A DNA stretch of 14,175 bases from JBBECF01 sp040881945 (lineage in GTDB: Bacteria; Pseudomonadota; Alphaproteobacteria; Dongiales; Dongiaceae): the NCBI GenBank assembly GCA_040881945.1, contig JBBECF010000178.1, forward strand, positions 1-14,175, in the 5' to 3' direction. Both the position numbers and the translations under genes were made by a program. The notes beneath the pieces are model-generated. The model made no database searches. It had not been told where the DNA came from and saw nothing but the letters and a program-made list of their open reading frames with translations. The first letter of the stretch is position 1. Each line of letters opens with the position of its first letter. Below, piece after piece: positions 1-5,677 of the stretch.

Positions 1-98
1 GCCGCCGGGGTGGCGTCGTCATCGCTCATCACCGCGACCAGCGCCGCGACGGCGGCCTCGGCGTGGCGGCGCGCCAGGGCGCCGATCTCAGGGTCGGC
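1..98 (-). pseudogene. 5'-truncated copy of the small phage-type gene at 2464-2745
   Basis: Positions 1-98 match 2591-2688 with only four mismatches (19, 21, 90, 93). Read on the minus strand the frame gives DPEIGALARRHAEAAVAALV, then an MSDDDATPAA segment, against MSDADATPAA in the intact gene. The match stops at about position 98, just downstream of the stop codon of the Sel1 gene ending at 124, so the N-terminal ~20 residues and the start codon are missing. The frame stays open upstream into the Sel1 gene, but no start with a ribosome site serves it. The rest lies beyond the window edge. I read it as a broken duplicate; an unusual in-frame start cannot be excluded. Confidence 0.7.
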
Positions 99-123
99 CG
101 CGGCGTCAGTTCGTGAATCCGGT

Positions 124-789
124 TTATTTGGCGCGATCCAGGACCTCGGCCTTCGCGAAGAGCTCGGCTGCGATCTTCGCGTTCGGCACGACGCCCGTGC
201 CATCCCTGTACATCTGCGCCAGCCGCCGCGCGGCCGACCCATTCCCGAGGATCGTAGCCAGGGCATACCAGGGCACGGCTTCTTCGGCGTTTATGCCCGT
301 TATCAGATATCCCTCGCCCTCATACAGCCGGCCGAGCGCCGCGGCTGCCCCGCCATGTCCGCCCATGGCTGCCCGAGTGAGGAAATGGGTGATTTCGTCC
401 GCGCGCTCGCTCCGCAGATAGCCTTCCGTGGTCAGGTAGAGCTGCGCCAGGTCGAAATACGCCGCTTCGTAATCGAAGAGAATGGCGCGCCGCCAGGCCT
501 TCCGTGCCTCCATGATGCGCCCGGCCGCCAGTAGCGCGCGGCCGTGCTGGTAATGCAGGCGTGCGTTTTCGGGATCGCGCTCGACCGCCGCCGCGCAGGC
601 CGCGACCGCCGCCGCCGCGTCCATGCGCTCGATCTCCACGGGATCGGCTTGGCGTCGCGGATCGTCGGGCCCGGCGGCCAGCCGGTCGCACGACTCGATC
701 GGGTCGATCTCATTGCCCGCAACCGCGCTCGTGCAGGCCGTCGGGGCGGCGAGCAAGGCGGAAAGCATTATTGGTCGAAGGTTCGGCAT
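124..789 (-). CDS. Short Sel1-repeat lipoprotein, C-terminally truncated paralogue
   Basis: A 221-aa protein starting MPNLRPIM. I chose this start over the longer frame (858) because an AAGGTGAGG ribosome site precedes it and a signal peptide follows directly. The hydrophobic stretch ends in APTAC (Cys19), an imperfect lipobox. The segment CDRLAAGPDD and the following TPR-like stretch (about 55-115) closely parallel the neighbour at 870-2279. Only about two Sel1 repeats follow (roughly 145-215), each with an A..LG..Y..G pattern, against eight in the neighbour, and the protein stops where the neighbour continues with AAATGDADS. Sel1/TPR solenoids mediate protein-protein contacts, and a lipoprotein would sit in the envelope; no partner can be named. 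It lies 80 nt downstream of the longer gene, probably co-transcribed. The early stop abuts a truncated phage gene, suggesting a deletion junction. Confidence 0.8.
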   Translation of the reverse strand: MPNLRPIMLSALLAAPTACTSAVAGNEIDPIESCDRLAAGPDDPRRQADPVEIERMDAAAAVAACAAAVERDPENARLHYQHGRALLAAGRIMEARKAWRRAILFDYEAAYFDLAQLYLTTEGYLRSERADEITHFLTRAAMGGHGGAAAALGRLYEGEGYLITGINAEEAVPWYALATILGNGSAARRLAQMYRDGTGVVPNAKIAAELFAKAEVLDRAK

Positions 790-869
790 GCACCTCACCT
801 TATGGCCTCGGTCTGGACTCGCGGCGACCTGCGCGAGGCCCGCACCATGGGAATCCATCGTCCGGAAAC

Positions 870-2279
870 TTACCGGGCCTGCCCCCGTAACTTGCCAAGC
901 CAGGCATTGGCGGCGGTCTCGGCCTGCCGCTTATCCTCGGGCGCCAACCGCGCACCCAGATCGGCGGCCTCCGCCGCCGCGACCGCGTGGCCCAGCCCCG
1001 CCGCGATGCTCAGCCACGTGAATGCTAGCCTCTCGTCGCGTGGCAGGCCCCTTCCGCTCACCAACAACCGCGCCAGCGCGACCTGAGCAGCGGCATGGCC
1101 TTTACCTGCCGCCCGCCGGTACCAGTATCCTGCCTTCGTCTCGTCGCGGGGAACGCCGGCGGCACGCTCGTAGAGGCCGCCGATGCGGACCATGGCTTCG
1201 ACATTGCCGCCCTCGGCCGCCATCCGATACCACTGCGATGCCGTCCGGGCGTCGGCCGGCCCGCCGATCCCATCCTCATACATGCGCCCGAGCCGCTCCA
1301 TCGCCCGGTCGGACCCGAGCCGCGCCGCGGCGGTCAGGTGTCGTCGGGCAAGGGCCTCGTCTCTTGGAATGCGTCCGTCTTCGAGGTAGGCGATACCAAG
1401 GTCGTGCTCCGCGTCCGCGCTGCCCTGGGCCGCCGCCTGCTGCCATAGCTTGAACGCCAGATCCAATTCGTCGCGCCCGACGGCCCCAAGATAATGGACG
1501 CGCCCGAGCTGATAGAGACCGGCTGCGTCCGCCGATGCTCTGGCCCGTTCGAACCAGATGAGGCTCTTGCTCGGATCTGGTCCTGCCGTGGTTTCATTCA
1601 GATACATCCAACCGAGCGCATTCATCGAGTCGGCATCGCCCGTGGCCGCCGCTTGTTCGAAAAGATCGATCGCTCGATTCGTGTCCGGCCTGACGCCTCC
1701 TCCGTCCCTATACATCACGGCGAGACGGCGCATGGCCGGCACGTTGCCGCCGGCGACGGCTTGGGCGTACCATCGCGCCGCCGCGACCTCGCTTTGATAC
1801 GTCCCATAGCCCTCTTCATGAGCCTGGCCGACCGCGTAGGCAGCCGCCGGGTGACCGCGATCCGCCGCCCGAAAAAAGAGGCTGTAGATTTCCGTGGCCC
1901 GCAAGCTCTTCAGTCGCGACGTCGTCATATAGTAATGTGCGAGGTCGAAGAGCGCCGCCTCGTAATCGAAGATGGTCGAGTGCCGCCACGCGCGCCGCGC
2001 CTCCAACTCCCGTCCCGCGGCGAACAGCGCACGGCCGTACTGATAATTCAGGCGCGGGTTGTCCGGGTCGACCGCAACTGCCGACTCGCATGCCTGCAGT
2101 GCCGCCGGGATTTCGATGCGGTCAACCTCGACCGGATCGGCCCGCCGGTGCGGATCGTCCGGCCCGGCGGCCAGCCGATCGCATTGGTCGGCCGGACTAG
2201 CCTCTTCGCCCGCAACTGCGCTCGTGCAGGCCGTCAAGACGGCAAGCGGGACGACGAGCATGGTCAGTCGGACGCCCAT
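870..2279 (-). CDS. Sel1-repeat (TPR-like) lipoprotein
   Basis: A 469-aa protein starting MGVRLTMLVV, with a signal peptide and a good lipobox LTAC (Cys18), so export and lipidation are expected. Residues about 59-118 are TPR-like (ESAVAVDPDNPRLNYQYGRA). About eight Sel1 repeats follow from about 144 to 425, each close to A...LG.-Y..G.G....A..WY..AA..G. It ends in the usual capping helix with a TWLSIAAGLGH-like motif. The start at 2279 was preferred to the longer frame (2387) because it opens directly with the signal peptide; an AAGAGG ribosome site lies very close upstream. Sel1 proteins act as scaffolds in signalling, envelope stress or secretion; the partner here is unknown. It is the upstream, fuller member of a tandem pair with 124-789. 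No convincing promoter was seen in 2280-2463. Confidence 0.88.
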   Translation of the reverse strand: MGVRLTMLVVPLAVLTACTSAVAGEEASPADQCDRLAAGPDDPHRRADPVEVDRIEIPAALQACESAVAVDPDNPRLNYQYGRALFAAGRELEARRAWRHSTIFDYEAALFDLAHYYMTTSRLKSLRATEIYSLFFRAADRGHPAAAYAVGQAHEEGYGTYQSEVAAARWYAQAVAGGNVPAMRRLAVMYRDGGGVRPDTNRAIDLFEQAAATGDADSMNALGWMYLNETTAGPDPSKSLIWFERARASADAAGLYQLGRVHYLGAVGRDELDLAFKLWQQAAAQGSADAEHDLGIAYLEDGRIPRDEALARRHLTAAARLGSDRAMERLGRMYEDGIGGPADARTASQWYRMAAEGGNVEAMVRIGGLYERAAGVPRDETKAGYWYRRAAGKGHAAAQVALARLLVSGRGLPRDERLAFTWLSIAAGLGHAVAAAEAADLGARLAPEDKRQAETAANAWLGKLRGQAR

Positions 2280-2463
2280 GGCCTCTTTTCTACCCTGCGG
2301 TTCCGATCGGGTCTCGCGATGCCCTCGATGCAGCCGCGGACATCGATCACATGCACGACGGAATTGATGCAAGCGCCGATTGCACAACGATCATGCCGTT
2401 CGATCGACGCAAAGTCCATGTTACGGTCCGCGCCGTGCCGGGGCCGGTGCGCGCCCCATCTGT

Positions 2464-2745
2464 TTACGGTTTCGACCCCCCGCCCCAGACCAGCCGCACC
2501 ACCTGCGGCCCGGCGTCGCCGCCTTCGGGCGCCGCCGGGCCGGCCTTGCCGTAGCCCCAATTGAGCAGCGCGCTCGCCGCGGAGACCCGCGCCGCCGGGG
2601 TGGCGTCGGCGTCGCTCATCACCGCGACCAGCGCCGCGACGGCGGCCTCGGCGTGGCGGCGCGCCAGGGCGCCGATCTCGGGATCGGCATCGTCGGGGCG
2701 CGAGGCCGCCGCAACCCGCTTGCCCCGCCGGCGTGCCTCGGTCAT
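2464..2745 (-). CDS. Small phage-associated helical protein
   Basis: A 93-aa protein. A basic N-terminus (EARRRGKR) is followed by an alanine-rich helical pair at about 28-66 with the pattern ARRHAEAAVAALVAVMSD...ATPAARVSAASALLNWGYGKA, then a flexible Gly/Pro tail ending VVRLVWGGG. From memory, the helical segment ending in ALL..GYGK recurs in short proteins near phage terminase or packaging genes in Proteobacteria, and it looks like a single HEAT-type hairpin. Function is not established. A GGGAGG ribosome site lies 5 nt before the ATG. It is the intact parent of the fragment at 1-98. It follows the 210-aa gene on the same strand but is separated from it by a terminator-like hairpin, so it may have its own promoter. 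Confidence 0.72.
   Translation of the reverse strand: MTEARRRGKRVAAASRPDDADPEIGALARRHAEAAVAALVAVMSDADATPAARVSAASALLNWGYGKAGPAAPEGGDAGPQVVRLVWGGGSKP
2591..2688. repeat. 98-bp direct repeat, copy 2 (copy 1 at 1-98)
   Basis: Same orientation as copy 1, offset 2590 bp, 94 of 98 positions identical. It covers codons for about residues 20-51 of the 93-aa gene. The near identity contrasts with the strongly diverged Sel1 paralogues between the copies, so the duplication is recent or the copies are being homogenised. Confidence 0.9.
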
Positions 2746-2795
2746 ATCGCCTCCCTACCCTCCCCGCGCCCCGATGGCGCGGCCGCCACGCGCGC

Positions 2796-2833
2796 AAAAA
2801 AATGGGGCCGGCGCCGGCGGCGCACGACCCCAT
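2796..2833 (-). terminator. Intrinsic terminator candidate for the gene at 2850-3482
   Basis: On the minus strand, ATGGGG (2833-2828) pairs with CCCCAT (2807-2802) around a GC-rich loop that can fold further (GCCGCCGGCGCCGGC). A T tract from an A run on the plus strand (2796-2802) follows. It lies 17 nt beyond the stop codon at 2850. Confidence 0.6.
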
Positions 2834-2864
2834 CCCATAATTAGCGCGATTATGGGCTTTTTTT
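2834..2864 (+). terminator. Hairpin plus T tract on the plus strand
   Basis: CCCATAAT (2834-2841) pairs with ATTATGGG (2849-2856) around TAGCGCG, followed by seven T (2858-2864). The right arm contains the TAA stop of the minus-strand gene. No plus-strand gene lies upstream, so it may block antisense transcription or simply extend the opposing terminator. Confidence 0.5.
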
Positions 2865-3482
2865 CCTATCTCCGTCAACAAAAAAATGCGGCCGCGCCGT
2901 CGTCAGGCTGGCCGCCTTGTGCGTTTCCATGCGCCCGGCCCGTCCGGCCGCCCGGCCGTAGCACGCCACCAGGACGTCGAGGCCGTCGAGCACCGCCCGC
3001 AGCTCGAAGTCGTCGGCGCGGCGCGCCGCGGCCGGCCGCCGCCCGCCGGCGTCAAGGAATCGCGGCGTCCGGGCGAAGACGGTCAGATTCTCGGTCGCGT
3101 CGCACACCCGCCGGCCGGCCGCGAGCAACCTGTTTTTCCCGAGTCGGAACAACGTCTCGATGCGCGTCTGCGTCGCCTCGTCCGCGGCGTCGAAGCCGCC
3201 GCCCTGGCTCGCGATCATCTGCCGGTAGTAGCGGTCGCAGGTGACCTGGGTGCGGCCGATCGTCCGGCCATAGAGGAACGCGTAGTGGCAGCCGGCCTCG
3301 TGCTGCTCGGCGCTGACCAGGCGGCGCGCCAGCATCAGGCCGAGCGGATATTCGCTGAGCGCCGGGTCGGCGCCGCCGGCCAGCAGCCGTCGTCGCGCCT
3401 GCGTCTCCGCTGTGCCGTGATCGATCGCCGGCAGTTCGCCCCGCGGTCTGCCCGCCCCTCGGCCGCCGTGCCACGCCTTCAT
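2850..3482 (-). CDS. Uncharacterised 210-aa protein divergent from the S24 regulator
   Basis: The start MKAWHGGRG was chosen over the longer frame (3563) because a GGGGGGAGGG ribosome site lies just upstream and because the promoter at 3564-3592 would fall inside the longer version. The N-terminus is Gly/Arg-rich. Then comes a helical region with YPLGLMLARRLVSAEQHEAG (45-64), YAFLYGRTIGR (67-77) and a second helical block ELRAVLDGLDVLVACYGRA (160-178). The C-terminus is basic. The order (PLG...RGL/RRL...Q..AG, later a helical tail) recalls phage-type helical proteins in alphaproteobacteria, but I cannot name a family. It shares a control region with the S24 regulator, so it is probably the counterpart gene of a switch; its activity is unknown. 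Confidence 0.7.
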   Translation of the reverse strand: MKAWHGGRGAGRPRGELPAIDHGTAETQARRRLLAGGADPALSEYPLGLMLARRLVSAEQHEAGCHYAFLYGRTIGRTQVTCDRYYRQMIASQGGGFDAADEATQTRIETLFRLGKNRLLAAGRRVCDATENLTVFARTPRFLDAGGRRPAAARRADDFELRAVLDGLDVLVACYGRAAGRAGRMETHKAASLTTARPHFFVDGDRKKSP

Positions 3483-3538
3483 CGCCCGCCCTCCCCCCTC
3501 GTTGTCCCGCCGGTGGCCCGCCCGCGAGCCGATTTTCC

Positions 3539-3568
3539 TTGCTCGCCGGTCCGGCATACGCATATACT
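3539..3568 (+). promoter_or_regulatory. Promoter of the S24 regulator gene
   Basis: TTGCTC (3539-3544) and TATACT (3563-3568) are separated by 18 nt. The expected start is about 3575, leaving a leader of about 40 nt before the ATG at 3616. The -10 element lies inside the repeat cluster at 3557-3607, consistent with autoregulation. Confidence 0.6.
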
Positions 3569-3607
3569 ACGCATAGAACCCCACGCAGTCAAACCTAATT
3601 TGCGTAG
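3557..3607. promoter_or_regulatory. Operator cluster of TACGCA half-sites
   Basis: TACGCA occurs at 3557-3562 and 3568-3573, 11 bp apart, about one helical turn. An inverted copy TGCGTA lies at 3601-3606, so CTACGCA (3567-3573) and TGCGTAG (3601-3607) form a perfect 7-bp inverted repeat. The sites cover the -10 elements of both divergent promoters and the S24 leader. The adjacent HTH regulator is the obvious ligand; this is an inference. Confidence 0.55.
3564..3592 (-). promoter_or_regulatory. Divergent promoter of the 210-aa gene
   Basis: On the minus strand, TTGACT (3592-3587) and TAGTAT (3569-3564) are separated by 17 nt, a near-consensus sigma70-type arrangement. The -10 shares five base pairs with the -10 of the opposing S24 promoter, so the two promoters should exclude each other. 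The leader to the ATG at 3482 would be about 75 nt. Confidence 0.6.
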
Positions 3608-3615
3608 AGGCCGAG

Positions 3616-4317
3616 ATGACGCCGGGTCAGACAAGCGACGAAAGGTCGGAAGTGTCCGAAGCGGCGCGCCGCCTCAAGGCGTTGCGTGAGCAGGCCGGGC
3701 TGTCGATGCGCGCGGTGGCCGAGTCGCTGCACTGGCCCTTGACCCGCTACCAGCATTACGAGGACCGCTATAAGCGTACCTTCCTGCCGGTCGAGCTGGC
3801 GCGCGAGATCGCGGCCATCCTGGCGCCGCACGGCGTCGATCCGCAGGCCGTGCTCGAGCTGGCCGGCATCGGCTCGCCGCCGCCGGCCGGCGCGCCGTTC
3901 CGGGCGCGGGCGCTCGGCGCGCCGCCGCCGGTGGCGCGCGACCTGCCGGTCATGGGCGCCGTCAAGGGCGGCTCGGAAGGCTTCTACTTCAACGAAGGCG
4001 AGCCGAAGGAGTTCGTGGCGCGGCCGGCCGGCCTCGCCGGCGCGGCCAACGCCTTCGCCCTCTATGTCGACGGCGACAGCATGGAGCCGCGCTACTTCGC
4101 CGGCGAAGTCCTCTACGTCAACCCCAACCGCCCGATCACCCGCCACTGTTTCGTCGCCGTCGAGATGCAGGATGGTCAGGGCCTGATCAAGCAATTCGTG
4201 CGGCGCAGCGACGAACACGTCGTCCTGCGCCAGTTCAACCCGGCGAAGGACCTCCGCGTCGCGGCGCGCGAGGTCAAGCGCATCTATCGGATCACCGGGT
4301 CGGGCGAGGCGAGCTGA
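3616..4317 (+). CDS. HTH plus S24 (LexA/CI-type) transcriptional regulator
   Basis: A 233-aa protein. Residues about 16-76 form an XRE-type helix-turn-helix (RRLKALREQAGLSMRAVAES, then TRYQHYEDRYK, then LPVELAREIAAIL). A Pro/Ala linker (86-108) leads to a C-terminal S24 domain (about 110-226). The catalytic serine is in GDSMEPRY (Ser155) and the lysine in GLIKQF (Lys192), the expected dyad for self-cleavage. The usual Ala-Gly or Cys-Gly scissile pair is not visible: the matching stretch reads PVMGAVKGG. An AGAGG ribosome site precedes the ATG by 5 nt. Phage CI/C2 repressors share this layout. The repeats in its promoter and a similar element before the downstream gene suggest that it controls itself, the divergent 210-aa gene and the 92-aa gene. 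It may respond to DNA damage. Confidence 0.9.
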   Translation: MTPGQTSDERSEVSEAARRLKALREQAGLSMRAVAESLHWPLTRYQHYEDRYKRTFLPVELAREIAAILAPHGVDPQAVLELAGIGSPPPAGAPFRARALGAPPPVARDLPVMGAVKGGSEGFYFNEGEPKEFVARPAGLAGAANAFALYVDGDSMEPRYFAGEVLYVNPNRPITRHCFVAVEMQDGQGLIKQFVRRSDEHVVLRQFNPAKDLRVAAREVKRIYRITGSGEAS

Positions 4318-4338
4318 TCCGCCTCGCGCGTTTTGGCG

Positions 4339-4367
4339 TTGCATGCCTTACGTAATAAGCGTATAGT
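4339..4367 (+). promoter_or_regulatory. Promoter with overlapping TACG/CGTA operator
   Basis: TTGCAT (4339-4344) and TATAGT (4362-4367) are separated by 17 nt. An imperfect palindrome, TTACG (4348-4352) to GCGTA (4359-4363), occupies the spacer and touches the -10. Read on the other strand it contains TATACGC followed by TACG, matching the TACGC spacing in the 3557-3573 cluster. It drives the gene at 4401 with a leader of about 27 nt. Confidence 0.6.
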
Positions 4368-4400
4368 GCCCCTGGTACCGATCCGAAGGGAGGAACAGGG

Positions 4401-4679
4401 ATGGCCTTCAAGTCGCGCGAATTGAGCGTTCTCGCCTACGCCAACGGCTTCACCCTCTGGCACTACCGGACCGAGGACGCGCTCGAAGCGGTCGCCGGCG
4501 CCGCCGGCTACTTCGATTCCGCCTGCGACATGCTGCGCGGCGGCGACCAGATCATCGTCAATCTGCTTGGCCAGAACCGGCCGGCGATCGTCAATCTGGT
4601 GGTCACCGCCGCCGGCGACGCCGTGGGCGTGGCCCCCGCCGCGGCCGTCACGCCCGCACGGCCGCCGTCATGCGCCTAG
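4401..4679 (+). CDS. Small phage-associated protein (92 aa)
   Basis: It begins MAFKSRELSVLAYANGFTLW and continues HYRTEDALEAVAGAAGYFDS, then MLRGGDQIIVNL, and ends in an Ala/Pro-rich tail. From memory, the opening and the GYF...DMLR.GD.I.VN pattern recur in small proteins found in phage and prophage structural regions of alphaproteobacteria. I take it as a small beta-rich phage-type protein without assigning a structural role. An AAGGGAGG ribosome site precedes the ATG. It has its own promoter with a likely S24-regulator operator. Its last 12 nt overlap the end of the convergent acuI, so its extreme C-terminus may have been altered where the accessory block joined the chromosome. Confidence 0.75.
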   Translation: MAFKSRELSVLAYANGFTLWHYRTEDALEAVAGAAGYFDSACDMLRGGDQIIVNLLGQNRPAIVNLVVTAAGDAVGVAPAAAVTPARPPSCA

Positions 4680-5654
4680 CTCGACGACGACGCGGCCGCG
4701 GACCTTGCCGGCCAGTATCTTGGTCGCGAGATCGGGCAGATCCGTCAGGCCGGCCGGCTGGATCATGGCGTCGAGCTTGTCCATCGGCAGGTCCCTGACC
4801 AGCCGCGCCCAAGCGCCTTCTCGCCGCTCGGCCGGGCACATCACCGACTCGATGCCAAGCAGGCTGACCCCGCGCAGCAGGAACGGGAGCACCGTGGTGT
4901 CAAGCTTGGCGCCCCCGGCCAGACCCACCGCCGCCACGGCGCCGCCGTATTTCAACCCCGCCAGCACCGTGGCCAGGGTCGCGCCGCCGACGGCGTCGAT
5001 GCAGCCGGCCCAGCGTTCCGCGTCGAGCGGCTTGCCCGACGGCGTCGCCAGGCTGGCGCGATCGACGATCTCGGCGGCGCCAAGGTCCCGCAGGTAGTCT
5101 TCGGTTTCGGGCCGGCCGGTCGAGGCGACGACGCGATAGCCGAGCCGGTGCAGCACGGCGATGGCGACGCTGCCGACGCCGCCGGCCGCCCCGGTCACCA
5201 AGATGTCGCCGCTTGCCGGGTCGATGCCGTGCGCCTCGAGGGCCATGACGCCCAGCATCGCGGTCAGGCCCGCCGTGCCGATCGCCATGGCGCGGCGCAA
5301 CGTCAGCCCGGCGGGCGGCCGCACCAGCCACTCGCCCTTGACCCGCGCCTTCTCGGCGTAGCCGCCCCAATGCAGCTCGCCGATCCGCCAGCCGGTCGCG
5401 ATCGCCGGGTCGCCGGGTTTCCACGCCGGGTTGTCCGAGGCCTCGACGGTGCCGGCGAAATCGACGCCCGGCACATGCGGGTAGCGGCGCACCAGGCGGC
5501 CGAGCCCGTTCAGGATCATGCCGTCCTTGTAGTTAAGGGTCGAATACTCGACCGCGACGGTCACGTCGCCGGCCGGCAGGTCGCTGACCTCCAATTGCCG
5601 GATCGCGCTCGTCACCTTGCCGTCTTTTTCCTCGAGGACCAGGGCGTTGAACAT
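4668..5654 (-). CDS. acuI: Acrylyl-CoA reductase (NADPH), AcuI/YhdH family
   Basis: A 328-aa protein of the MDR (zinc-independent quinone oxidoreductase-like) superfamily. The family reduces acryloyl-CoA to propionyl-CoA with NADPH in the cytoplasm, in 3-hydroxypropionate and DMSP/acrylate metabolism. Visible marks are LNYKDGMILNG (40-50), PGVDFAGTV (62-70), a GWRIGELHWGGYAEKA stretch (88-103), the nucleotide-binding loop VTGAAGGVGS (153-162) and GLAGG near 255, all in AcuI/YhdH order. The length fits the family. The start MFNALV at 5654 was chosen over the much longer frame because the extra N-terminus is the out-of-frame thiolase gene; GGGAG lies about 12 nt upstream. It follows the thiolase by 23 nt, so the two are co-transcribed, linking it to short-chain acyl-CoA turnover. 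Confidence 0.93.
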   Translation of the reverse strand: MFNALVLEEKDGKVTSAIRQLEVSDLPAGDVTVAVEYSTLNYKDGMILNGLGRLVRRYPHVPGVDFAGTVEASDNPAWKPGDPAIATGWRIGELHWGGYAEKARVKGEWLVRPPAGLTLRRAMAIGTAGLTAMLGVMALEAHGIDPASGDILVTGAAGGVGSVAIAVLHRLGYRVVASTGRPETEDYLRDLGAAEIVDRASLATPSGKPLDAERWAGCIDAVGGATLATVLAGLKYGGAVAAVGLAGGAKLDTTVLPFLLRGVSLLGIESVMCPAERREGAWARLVRDLPMDKLDAMIQPAGLTDLPDLATKILAGKVRGRVVVELGA

Positions 5655-5677
5655 GGCTTGCCGTCGCTCCCGCGGGG

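Noticed and set aside
1494..2564. A 356-aa plus-strand frame opposite the Sel1 genes
   Set aside because: The minus strand shows clear Sel1 repeats and a lipoprotein signal; the plus frame has no recognisable domain or ribosome site.
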